Counted from the first letter of the stretch, positions 1 through 6,119 are shown. The stretch is 7,629 nucleotides of DNA from an uncultured Ruminococcus sp. (GCA_937898375.1 CALEJX010000431.1:1-7629), one strand, 5' to 3'. The notes: generated by a model from the sequence alone, not told the origin. Numbers and translations: made by a program.

Positions 1-1
1 G

Positions 2-103
2 CCGCCGTTGGAGATCCGCTATGCGCTGATCTGGAAACGCTATGCGGTGTTCAGCGAAGCGGCAAAGCGTTTCTTGCAGAAAGTAAAGGATAATTCCTTA
101 TAA
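2..103 (+). CDS. C-terminal end of a probable LysR-type transcriptional regulator (5' partial)
   Basis: An open frame enters from the left edge and ends at the TAA at 101-103, leaving 33 residues. It includes LEIRYALIWKRY, then FSEAAKRFLQKVKD. This resembles the last strand and helix of the LysR substrate-binding domain, where a hydrophobic strand with an I-W-(K/R) element is followed by S-x-A-A-x-x-F and a final helix. The DNA-binding N-terminus lies outside the window, so the effector and target genes cannot be named. An intrinsic terminator follows 47 bases after the stop, which supports this as a real gene end. A second frame also stays open to 93, but its product looks like no protein family. 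The family call rests on a short tail and is moderate. Confidence 0.55.
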   Translation, partial: PPLEIRYALIWKRYAVFSEAAKRFLQKVKDNSL

Positions 104-150
104 AAGACCTTTTCTTGTAATATGCAGAGGTGTTAACGCATTGCACCCAT

Positions 151-185
151 ATCACGCCTTTCTTTTGAGGGGCGTGATTTTTTAT
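151..185 (+). terminator. Intrinsic terminator after the LysR-like gene
   Basis: ATCACGCC (151-158) pairs perfectly with GGCGTGAT (171-178) as an 8-bp stem. The 12-base loop may tighten by G-T pairs. A run of T residues follows directly. The position just after the stop at 103 fits termination of the upstream gene. Confidence 0.85.
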
Positions 186-215
186 TCTTACTTGTGATAA
201 CCCGACAAATGGCGG

Positions 216-239
216 TAGGGGCGAACAGTGTTCGCTCGT
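216..239 (+). repeat. Palindromic intergenic repeat, type 1, copy 1
   Basis: The 24-base unit begins TAGGGGCGAACAG and contains a perfect palindrome: GCGAACA (221-227), one central base, TGTTCGC (229-235). It matches 5901-5924 at 22 of 24 positions in the same orientation. A second GTTCGCC follows at 243-249, so the palindrome may fold in two ways. It is REP-like, with no sign of coding. Confidence 0.75.
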
Positions 240-296
240 TTCGTTCGCCTGTCAAACCTTGTGTTATCCGCACGTTTTTATGCGTTTCACAAACCA

Positions 297-380
297 TGTA
301 GGGGAGCGGCGCAATTTCTGCAAAGCAAAATTACGACGTCCCGTTTTCGGGAGCGACAATGTCCATTTTGTTGCAATTTG
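297..380 (+). repeat. TGTAGGGG-headed imperfect foldback element
   Basis: The segment starts with the same TGTAGGGG head as the other repeats (297-304). Its centre is a small hairpin, TCCCG (339-343), TTTT, CGGGA (348-352). Outside this, GCAAAGCAAAAT (320-331) is roughly complementary to ATTTTGTTGC (365-374) with a bulge, suggesting a longer imperfect foldback. The boundaries are approximate. Confidence 0.4.
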
Positions 381-442
381 GAGTAGACGTGCCATGTTGC
401 GCAAAACGTTGTGCGAATATCATAAGAAAGCGCAGGCAAACA

Positions 443-474
443 GGGGTGGGACATCGAGGACGCCGTCCCCTACA
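443..474 (+). repeat. Intergenic repeat, type 2, diverged copy
   Basis: This 32-base segment aligns without gaps to 5981-6012 with 25 of 32 identities, in the same orientation. The shared core contains TCGAGG, CGCCGT and CCCCTACA. The left arm has decayed compared with the other copy, so the terminal inverted repeat is broken here. Confidence 0.6.
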
Positions 475-562
475 TTTGGTTGCTATGGTTTGCCATGCCG
501 AAAAATCGCTTCGCTCGGTGTTCCTTCTGCTTGGCATTGGCTTCTCACTCTGTACGGCTATG

Positions 563-625
563 TCATTCCTCATTCCTCACTCCCCACTTAAACCCCTCTC
601 CTCACTTAACTTCGCTCCTCACCCA
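563..625 (+). repeat. CT-rich tract with short imperfect direct repeats
   Basis: About 60 bases are almost purely pyrimidine on the plus strand. CATTCCT occurs twice in tandem (564-570, 571-577), and variants of CTCACTTAA recur up to 625. Purine-rich tracts of the GAGGAATGAGG kind are, to my knowledge, frequent intergenic repeats in clostridial genomes. It ends just before the hydrolase promoter, so it could affect local DNA structure, though nothing here shows that it does. Confidence 0.5.
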
Positions 626-631
626 ACCATG

Positions 632-660
632 TTGCATTTTCCCCCAATCTGTGTTATAAT
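632..660 (+). promoter_or_regulatory. Sigma-A promoter of the hydrolase-DUF389 unit
   Basis: The -35 box TTGCAT (632-637) and a consensus -10 box TATAAT (655-660) are separated by exactly 17 bases. Transcription would start near 667, giving an untranslated leader of about 30 bases before the ATG at 698. No operator palindrome is evident over the core promoter. Confidence 0.85.
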
Positions 661-697
661 CCTATATATCAAACATCATAGACACGGAGGTTTCATC

Positions 698-1864
698 ATG
701 TACGAAAATTTTAAATATCTCGACGCTGTTGCACAAAAAGAAATAACCAACGGCGTTTTCTCAGGCTCAGTTCTCAGCATTATCCACAAGGGCGAAACTG
801 TTTATCTAAAAAGCTTCGGTCTTGCTGACAAGGAGAAAAATATCCCCATGAAAACCGACAGCATTTTCAGGCTTTTTTCTATGTCAAAGCCTGTCACCGC
901 CGCTGCCGCAATGATACTCATTGAGCGTGGCTTGCTCGACACCCGTCACCTGCTCAAATGGTTTATCCCTGAGTTCTCCGACCCTGTCGTTCTTGACGAG
1001 AACGGCGAGCGCCCTGCTGACAGGGATATCACTATCGGCGACCTGCTCACCATGACTTCGGGTATTCCTTACCCTGACGGCACTCCCTCAGGTCAGAAAA
1101 TGGGTGAGCTTTGGGGCGAGCAGTCTGAAAAATATCTCAAAGGCGAAAAGCTTCTCGACACTGTTAGCTTCGCCAAGGAAATGGGCAAGCGTCCTCTTAT
1201 GTTCACCCCTGGTGAAAAGTGGATGTATGGCGCTTCTGCCGACATCATGGGCGCTGTTATCGAGGTGGTTTCTGGCATGAAGTTCGGCGACTTTCTCAGA
1301 AAAGAGATTTTTGAGCCGCTCGGCATGAACGATACAGGCTTCTATATCCCTGCTGAAAAATACAGCCGACTTGCTCAGTGCTATGAGTACAAAAATGGCG
1401 GAAACGAGCCTTTCACCCACTTCCACCTTTGCCTTACCGACTACACTGTTCCCCCTGCATTTGAATCAGGCGGAGCAGGTCTTGTTTCTACCGCAGAGGA
1501 CTATGCAAAGTTTGCCAAAATGCTCATGAACAAGGGCGAGCTTAACGGCGTGAGAATACTCGGCAGAAACACAGTTGATTTCATGGCAAGAAACGGTCTT
1601 GCTCCCGAACAGCGCAAGACCCTTAATTGGGACAGCACAAAAGGTCACGGCTACGGCAACTTCATGCGTATCCTTGAAGACCCTGCCGCCGCAGGACTTA
1701 TCCAATCAGAAGGCTCTTTCGGCTGGGACGGCTGGATGGGCTGCTATTTCAGCCTTGACCCGAAGGAGCAGCTCTGCATACTCTATTTTATCCAGCAGGC
1801 AGGCGCAGGTACTACCGATTCTGTAAGGCGTTTGCAGAACATCGCATGGGGTGCAGTAGAATAA
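698..1864 (+). CDS. Serine hydrolase of the beta-lactamase/esterase family (PF00144-type), cytoplasmic
   Basis: A 388-residue protein with the penicillin-recognising serine hydrolase fold. The visible motifs are the nucleophile motif S61-M-S-K64 (inside FRLFSMSKPVTAAAAM), the family signature DLLTMTSGIPYPDG (115-128), Y177-G-A-S in the position of the second catalytic motif (Y-x-N in class C enzymes), the GGAGLVSTAEDYAKFAKML segment (258-276), and GWDGW (342-346) near the C-terminus, where EstB-type esterases carry a W-x-G motif in place of K-T-G. The length is normal for the family. The start at 698 is preferred to the longer open frame because GGAGG (686-690) lies 7 bases before it and the promoter at 632-660 sits inside the longer reading. 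No signal peptide or membrane segment is visible, so the product is probably intracellular, which argues against a secreted antibiotic-resistance lactamase. Likely an esterase or peptidase; the substrate cannot be told. It forms an operon with the DUF389 gene. Confidence 0.9.
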   Translation: MYENFKYLDAVAQKEITNGVFSGSVLSIIHKGETVYLKSFGLADKEKNIPMKTDSIFRLFSMSKPVTAAAAMILIERGLLDTRHLLKWFIPEFSDPVVLDENGERPADRDITIGDLLTMTSGIPYPDGTPSGQKMGELWGEQSEKYLKGEKLLDTVSFAKEMGKRPLMFTPGEKWMYGASADIMGAVIEVVSGMKFGDFLRKEIFEPLGMNDTGFYIPAEKYSRLAQCYEYKNGGNEPFTHFHLCLTDYTVPPAFESGGAGLVSTAEDYAKFAKMLMNKGELNGVRILGRNTVDFMARNGLAPEQRKTLNWDSTKGHGYGNFMRILEDPAAAGLIQSEGSFGWDGWMGCYFSLDPKEQLCILYFIQQAGAGTTDSVRRLQNIAWGAVE

Positions 1865-1867
1865 GCA

Positions 1868-1884
1868 GGGAGGTCTGAGATTTG
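1868..1884 (+). promoter_or_regulatory. Ribosome binding site and TTG start of the DUF389 gene
   Basis: GGGAGG (1868-1873) stands 8 bases before TTG (1882-1884). The next in-frame ATG, at 1924, lacks a comparable site, so the unusual TTG start is preferred. The site lies in the 17-base gap after the hydrolase stop, as expected for co-transcribed genes. Confidence 0.75.
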
Positions 1885-3318
1885 AAATTACAGGAAGGCA
1901 GATTTATTCGAGGGCTTAGAAATATGTTCAGCCTGCGCTGGGATATGGCTGACCCTGACGAGATACACAATACCATTATTTCAGGCGCAAAGCTACAGGG
2001 TACGAATATGTGTATTCTTATGCTTGCCATACTTATAGCTTCCATAGGTCTGAACATGAACTCCACCGCCGTTATAATCGGCGCAATGCTTATCTCACCT
2101 CTTATGGGCGGCATCACAGCCATAGGCTACGGAATAGCCACCAATGACCTGACGCTTTCAAAGGGGGCGGCGATACGCCTTGGGATACAGGTGGTCATTT
2201 GCCTTATCACCTCGACTATTTACTTTACCATTTCACCTATCACCACAGCTTCCTCAGAGCTTCTCGCCCGAACTACCCCTACAGCGTGGGACGTTCTCAT
2301 AGCACTTTTCGGTGGACTTGCAGGCATAATAGGTCAGACCCGTAAGGAGAAAAGCAACGTTATACCGGGCGTGGCTATCGCAACTGCCCTTATGCCGCCG
2401 CTCTGTACCGCAGGCTACGGCTTGGCAAGACACCGCCTTGACTATTTTGGCGGCGCATTGTATCTTTTCTTCATAAACAGCTTTTTCATCTGCCTTGCGG
2501 CTATAATCGTTCTGAAAATTTTAAGATTACCTCACGGCAACGATATTTCCCCAAAGGCTCTCAAAAAGATACACCGAAATATCGCCATTATCGCAGTTAT
2601 CACAATGCTTCCGAGTATCTATCTTGGCTATAATATCGTTGACAAGTCCATGGATAACAGCAACGCCGAGAAGTTCATCTCCGAGAAATTCGACTTTGAC
2701 GGCACTCAGATAGTGCAGAAAACTGTAGATACCGATAACCGCATGATAGAAGTGGCATTACTTGGCAAGAAGATAAGCACCGCCGATACAAAGGCGCTTC
2801 AAAGCGAGCTTAAAGATTTCGGACTAGGGGATTATAAGCTTGTGATAACCCAGACCGAGGTGGAAAGCGGCGTCACAGCCGATGATGTTGAAAAAATGCT
2901 TGAAAAGAACGCCGACGATGAGGAAACCCAGAACAAGGTAGCGCAGGTGCTTGCGCAGAAAGAAAATGACGACCTTAAAGCCGAGAACGAGAGCCTTAAA
3001 GCCCAGCTCGACAGCTATCAAAGCTATGATATCGACATGAGCGACATTGCCGAAGAGCTTGCTATCGTTTATCCGAACATAACAGGAGCGGCAGGCGGTC
3101 ACATGAACAGCCATACCATAGGCTCACCGACCACTGTCAATGGCATAACAGTGGTGCTATATGAAAACAAGGCTCTTACCGACAGCCAGCTTGAAACTGT
3201 CACGGAGTTCCTGAAAAAGCGCCTTGACGTCACAAATGTCACCGTTATCCAGCAGGTGGAAGCGCAGAAAGATACTACCTCAAAGGCTGAAAGCACAGAT
3301 AAAAAGAAAAAGAACTGA
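1882..3318 (+). CDS. DUF389 family membrane protein with large C-terminal extracytoplasmic part
   Basis: A 478-residue protein. The N-terminal half is a DUF389 hydrophobic domain, recognisable from MNSTAVIIGAMLISPLMGGI (59-78) and the later GVAIATALMPPLC (163-175). About seven membrane spans can be read: roughly 43-59, 62-84, 100-120, 134-151, 160-178, 188-212 and 233-251. Basic loops at 153-157 (TRKEK) and 213-232 would be cytoplasmic, which puts the C-terminal 225 residues outside. That part holds a beta-alpha-beta-like segment (about 274-326), a charged helical, coiled-coil-like stretch (about 333-380), a second beta-alpha-beta-like segment (about 420-460) and a lysine-rich tail. The family has no firmly established biochemical role, so transport or sensing would be a guess. 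The gene starts with TTG behind a strong binding site, 17 bases after the hydrolase. No clear terminator follows, so transcripts may run on into secG. Confidence 0.88.
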   Translation: MKLQEGRFIRGLRNMFSLRWDMADPDEIHNTIISGAKLQGTNMCILMLAILIASIGLNMNSTAVIIGAMLISPLMGGITAIGYGIATNDLTLSKGAAIRLGIQVVICLITSTIYFTISPITTASSELLARTTPTAWDVLIALFGGLAGIIGQTRKEKSNVIPGVAIATALMPPLCTAGYGLARHRLDYFGGALYLFFINSFFICLAAIIVLKILRLPHGNDISPKALKKIHRNIAIIAVITMLPSIYLGYNIVDKSMDNSNAEKFISEKFDFDGTQIVQKTVDTDNRMIEVALLGKKISTADTKALQSELKDFGLGDYKLVITQTEVESGVTADDVEKMLEKNADDEETQNKVAQVLAQKENDDLKAENESLKAQLDSYQSYDIDMSDIAEELAIVYPNITGAAGGHMNSHTIGSPTTVNGITVVLYENKALTDSQLETVTEFLKKRLDVTNVTVIQQVEAQKDTTSKAESTDKKKKN

Positions 3319-3337
3319 AAAAATTTCTGAAAACCCC

Positions 3338-3366
3338 TTGCAATCTGAGAAGATGTGTGCTATAAT
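3338..3366 (+). promoter_or_regulatory. Sigma-A promoter of secG
   Basis: TTGCAA (3338-3343) and TATAAT (3361-3366) are spaced by 17 bases, beginning 20 bases after the DUF389 stop. The expected transcript start is near 3373, about 30 bases before the secG ATG. Architecture and spacing are nearly the same as in the hydrolase promoter. Confidence 0.85.
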
Positions 3367-3403
3367 AATATAAAATGTATAATTATGTTTTGGAGGAACA
3401 AAA

Positions 3404-3658
3404 ATGAGCGTAATTGAGATCGTTGCAGGCGCACTGCTGATCGTAGCCAGCCTCGTTATCATACTTGTAGTTCTTGCACAGGACACCAAAGAGCAGGGCC
3501 TTACATCTGCTATCGGCGGTGGATATAACGATTCTTTCTATGGAAAGAACGGTTCAAACACCAAGGACGCTAAGCTTAACAGACTGACAAGGATAAGTGC
3601 GATACTGATATTCGTGATAACTCTTGCTGTAAATATTATTTATCAGATCAAGAAATAA
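3404..3658 (+). CDS. secG: Protein translocase subunit SecG
   Basis: An 84-residue membrane protein, of normal size for SecG, the small accessory subunit of the SecYEG channel that assists SecA-driven protein export. It has two hydrophobic spans, about 4-24 and 63-81, joined by a polar loop carrying the family's conserved region: Q26-D-T-K-E-Q-G-L-T-S-A-I-G-G-G (to residue 40). Both termini are expected on the extracytoplasmic side, as in other SecG proteins. GGAGG (3392-3396) lies 7 bases before the ATG. The gene has its own promoter and is followed by rnr, a common Firmicute neighbour, though a terminator intervenes. Confidence 0.95.
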   Translation: MSVIEIVAGALLIVASLVIILVVLAQDTKEQGLTSAIGGGYNDSFYGKNGSNTKDAKLNRLTRISAILIFVITLAVNIIYQIKK

Positions 3659-3664
3659 TTGCCC

Positions 3665-3693
3665 GCCCTGCTCCGTGCAGGGCTTTTTCTTTT
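3665..3693 (+). terminator. Intrinsic terminator or attenuator between secG and rnr
   Basis: GCCCTGC (3665-3671) pairs perfectly with GCAGGGC (3677-3683) over a 5-base loop, followed by TTTTTCTTTT. It starts 7 bases after the secG stop and ends about 37 bases before the rnr start codon. Because no rnr promoter is visible beyond it, it may act as a partial terminator that lowers rnr expression relative to secG. Confidence 0.85.
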
Positions 3694-3729
3694 GGGAAAG
3701 TAAAGTAACAGTAAAAAGAAAGGAAATTT

Positions 3730-5841
3730 ATGAAGTTAGATTACAAAAAAATAATATACTCAAAGCTTAAAAAGGCAGGCAAAAAGCCGCTGACTTTCAA
3801 GGAACTGCTAAGATCGTGCAGAGGAAAGGGCTTCGAGTTTGAAAAATTCACAAAAGCCGTTGACAAAATGAAGAAAAACGGCGAGATAATGGAAGATAAG
3901 TTTGGCATAAGGCTCGTTGACCCTAAGAAGTTCGTCAAGTGCGAGGTGGTAAGGCTCAACAAGACCTATGGCTTCGTGAAAAATCTTGCTACTGACGAGG
4001 AAATTTTCGTTGTGGGCAAGTATCTTAAAGGCGCAATGCCACACGATATCGTCCTTGTGAGAACGTTCAAGGGCGAGGGCGCTTGCACTGAGGGCGAGGT
4101 CATGAGCATCGTGGAGGAGAATTTTGCTAAGTTCACAGGTGAGCTTGTAAGCGAGTTCGGCGTGCTGAAAATCGTTCCTGATATGCTGTCAAAATATGCT
4201 ATGACCTTTGAGAATCCTATGCGCCTTGAGCTTCATGAGGGGGACAAGGTGGTGGCACAGGTCACAAAGCGTGGAAACAGGCACTCTGAACACGTCTGCG
4301 AGATAGTTTCAAGCTATGGAAGCTCCATGAAAGCATCAGCCTGCGCAATGAGCATTCTCGAAGTAAATGGTCTGACCCCTGTTTTCCCAAGCGAGGTCAT
4401 TTATGAGGCTAGGGAGGTGTCCGACTATTCAAGGATAAAAGAGGAGATACCGAACCGCCTTGACCTCCGTGACAAGCCAATTTTCACCATTGACGGCGCA
4501 GATACAAAGGATATCGACGACGCAATTTCCGTAGAGCGCACCAAAACAGGCTACCTGCTTGGCGTTCACATTGCCGACGTTTCCCACTATGTTCAGCCGA
4601 AGTCACAGCTTGATAACGAAGCTTTTAAGCGTGGCACAAGCGTTTATTACGCAAACCGAGTTATACCAATGCTCCCCAAAGAGCTTTCAAACGGCATTTG
4701 CTCCCTTAATCCGCAGGAGGACAGACTTGCATTCTCATGTCTTTGCGAGCTTGACAAGCAGGGCAACATCACGGACTATAAGTTTGCAAAAACTGTTATC
4801 CGCTCCTGTGTAAAGGGCGTTTATTCCGAGATAAATTCACTTTTGGCAGGCAGTGACGATACAGAGCTTAAAGAAAAATATGCCGAAGTCTCAGACCAGC
4901 TTCCTATTATAAAGGAGCTTGCGGATATTTTGTACAAAAACAAGAAAAACCGTGGCTGTCCTGAGCTTGAAACCTCTGAGAGCAAGCTTATCATCAATGA
5001 CGAAGATATCTGTGTGGGCGTTGAAAGACGTACCCGTGGAAGAAGTGAGGAGATAATCGAGGATTTTATGCTTGTTGCAAACGAGTGTGCCGCAAGATTT
5101 GGCATGGATAATAACCTGCCGTTCGTTTATCGTATCCACGAAGAGCCGTCAGACGAGAAGCTGGAGTCACTGAGAGAAGCCCTCGTTAAGCTGAACGTGC
5201 AGTATAAGCTGGGCGAAAAGGCTTCCCCTGGGGATATGTCCGAGATACTCAAAGCCGCAAAGGGTACTGATATCGACCTTATCATGAACAATATCGTCCT
5301 GAGAAGTATGTCAAAGGCAAGATATTCCACCGAGCCTGTGGGTCACTTTGGACTTGCGCTGGAGGATTACGCCCACTTCACTTCCCCTATCAGACGTTAC
5401 CCTGACCTGACTATCCATAGGATAATGTCAGCTTTTCTCAGCGGAAGCAGTGCAGAGGAGTGCGCCACAAAGTTCAATAAGTTCGTTTACGCCTCCGCCG
5501 ACCAGTCCACAAAGACAGAGCTTACCGCAATGCAGGTGGAGCGAAGCTGTGAGGATTGCTATAAGGCTGAGTATATGACCGCCCATATCGGCGAGGAGTT
5601 CGAGGGAACTGTGGTCTCAGCCGTTGAGTTCGGTCTGTTCATCGCCCTCCCTGACACCTGCGAGGGACTTCTCCACACCGACAATATGCCTGACGGCGAA
5701 TATGTCTGCGACGATATGGTGAGCCTGAAAAACCTCACAAACGGCATGGAATATCGTGTTGGCGACCCTATCAGGGTAAAGGTGCTGAACGCAAATGTAA
5801 ACTCCGGCAAGATAGATTTTGCTCTTGCTGATGAGGACTAA
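3730..5841 (+). CDS. rnr: Ribonuclease R (3'-to-5' exoribonuclease, RNase II family)
   Basis: A 703-residue cytoplasmic enzyme that degrades RNA from the 3' end, including structured RNA, using divalent metal. Domain order: an N-terminal winged-helix-like region (about 5-64), cold-shock-type OB domains (about 68-112 and 134-193), the RNB catalytic domain (about 241-565) and an S1 domain (about 621-701). The catalytic aspartates are D255, D261, D263 and D264 in FTIDGADTKDIDDA, with the same spacing as D201, D207, D209 and D210 of E. coli RNase II. HIADVSHYV (280-288) and HFTSPIRRYPDL (549-560), which carries the conserved active-site arginine region, are intact. The protein stops right after the S1 domain with an acidic end, lacking the lysine-rich tail of E. 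coli RNase R. AAAGGA (3719-3724) supports the ATG start. It lies downstream of secG and is followed by a terminator, not by smpB. Confidence 0.96.
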   Translation: MKLDYKKIIYSKLKKAGKKPLTFKELLRSCRGKGFEFEKFTKAVDKMKKNGEIMEDKFGIRLVDPKKFVKCEVVRLNKTYGFVKNLATDEEIFVVGKYLKGAMPHDIVLVRTFKGEGACTEGEVMSIVEENFAKFTGELVSEFGVLKIVPDMLSKYAMTFENPMRLELHEGDKVVAQVTKRGNRHSEHVCEIVSSYGSSMKASACAMSILEVNGLTPVFPSEVIYEAREVSDYSRIKEEIPNRLDLRDKPIFTIDGADTKDIDDAISVERTKTGYLLGVHIADVSHYVQPKSQLDNEAFKRGTSVYYANRVIPMLPKELSNGICSLNPQEDRLAFSCLCELDKQGNITDYKFAKTVIRSCVKGVYSEINSLLAGSDDTELKEKYAEVSDQLPIIKELADILYKNKKNRGCPELETSESKLIINDEDICVGVERRTRGRSEEIIEDFMLVANECAARFGMDNNLPFVYRIHEEPSDEKLESLREALVKLNVQYKLGEKASPGDMSEILKAAKGTDIDLIMNNIVLRSMSKARYSTEPVGHFGLALEDYAHFTSPIRRYPDLTIHRIMSAFLSGSSAEECATKFNKFVYASADQSTKTELTAMQVERSCEDCYKAEYMTAHIGEEFEGTVVSAVEFGLFIALPDTCEGLLHTDNMPDGEYVCDDMVSLKNLTNGMEYRVGDPIRVKVLNANVNSGKIDFALADED

Positions 5842-5860
5842 AATATGTTTATATAAGAAA

Positions 5861-5886
5861 AGGACGGCGAAATCCGTCCTTTTTTT
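5861..5886 (+). terminator. Intrinsic terminator of rnr
   Basis: AGGACGG (5861-5867) pairs with CCGTCCT (5874-5880) over a 6-base loop, followed by six T. The stem begins 19 bases after the rnr stop. The A-rich stretch before it could give weak function on the opposite strand as well. Confidence 0.9.
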
Positions 5887-5898
5887 GTGTGCAAAAAA

Positions 5899-5924
5899 TG
5901 TAGGGGCGAACAGCGTTCGCCCGT
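5899..5924 (+). repeat. Palindromic intergenic repeat, type 1, copy 2
   Basis: It begins TGTAGGGG and contains GGGCGAAC (5904-5911), a 3-base centre and GTTCGCCC (5915-5922), an 8-bp perfect inverted repeat. Bases 5901-5924 match 216-239 at 22 of 24 positions. It sits 13 bases after the rnr terminator's T tract. Confidence 0.75.
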
Positions 5925-5980
5925 CCTGTCGCCACCACAAATTTATTGTTTTGCACATTGTATAAACATTGCTCAAAATA

Positions 5981-6012
5981 TGTAGGGGACGTCGAGGGCG
6001 CCGTTCCCTACA
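5981..6012 (+). repeat. Hairpin-forming intergenic repeat, type 2, intact copy
   Basis: TGTAGGGGACG (5981-5991) can pair along its whole length with CGTTCCCTACA (6002-6012): 11 pairs, one of them G-T, around a 10-base loop. The ends are the terminal inverted repeat TGTAGGG/CCCTACA. It is homologous to the diverged copy at 443-474. No transposase or coding content is present, so it is a small non-autonomous or REP-like element at most. Confidence 0.7.
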
Positions 6013-6067
6013 AATTATGTGGCATTCACCCGACAAAATTATCGCTTTATGAATTGCATATATGTAC

Positions 6068-6103
6068 AAAAAATCGGACAGCCGCACCAAGCAACTGTCC
6101 GAT
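6068..6103 (-). terminator. Intrinsic terminator of glycogen phosphorylase gene
   Basis: Read on the minus strand, ATCGGACAG (6103-6095) pairs with CTGTCCGAT (6081-6073), a 9-bp stem. The 13-base loop can add about four weaker pairs. A run of T residues follows on the minus strand (6073-6068). It lies 16 bases beyond the glgP stop codon. Confidence 0.88.
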
Positions 6104-6119
6104 GATTTTTATAATAGGA

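Larger units (their letters stand above)
186..631. other. Gene-free repeat-bearing intergenic region
   Basis: No credible gene lies here. The open frames across it (259-591 and the upstream extension of the 698 gene) have no ribosome binding site, no recognisable protein family, and compositions dictated by repeats. The region contains a TAGGGGCGAACAG palindrome (216-239), a TGTAGGGG-headed foldback segment (297-380), a second repeat type (443-474), small hairpin-prone sequence around 491-535, and a CT-rich tract (563-625). The promoter of the next gene starts at 632. Confidence 0.75.

Noticed and set aside
259..591. A 110-residue open frame in the left intergenic region
   Set aside because: It has no ribosome binding site, no family resemblance, and lies across the foldback and type 2 repeats and into the CT tract.
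186..631. CRISPR array or tRNA in the repeat-rich gap
   Set aside because: The repeats are unevenly spaced, of different types and only two copies each. No cloverleaf or conserved tRNA arm was seen.
359..697. A 113-residue N-terminal extension of the serine hydrolase
   Set aside because: The frame is open by chance through repeats and contains the consensus promoter. The ATG at 698 has a well-spaced GGAGG, and the family begins near there.
698..1864. Antibiotic-resistance beta-lactamase
   Set aside because: No signal peptide, a Y-G-A-S second motif, and a W-x-G type third motif fit an esterase-like intracellular hydrolase better.
3611..3639. A possible rnr promoter inside secG (TTCGTG, 17 bases, TATTAT)
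   Set aside because: The boxes are weak, and it lies before the terminator at 3665-3693, so it would not bypass it.
5617..6090. A 157-residue minus-strand frame across the rnr end and the repeats
   Set aside because: It overlaps rnr coding, its terminator, and both intergenic repeats, and has no family signature.
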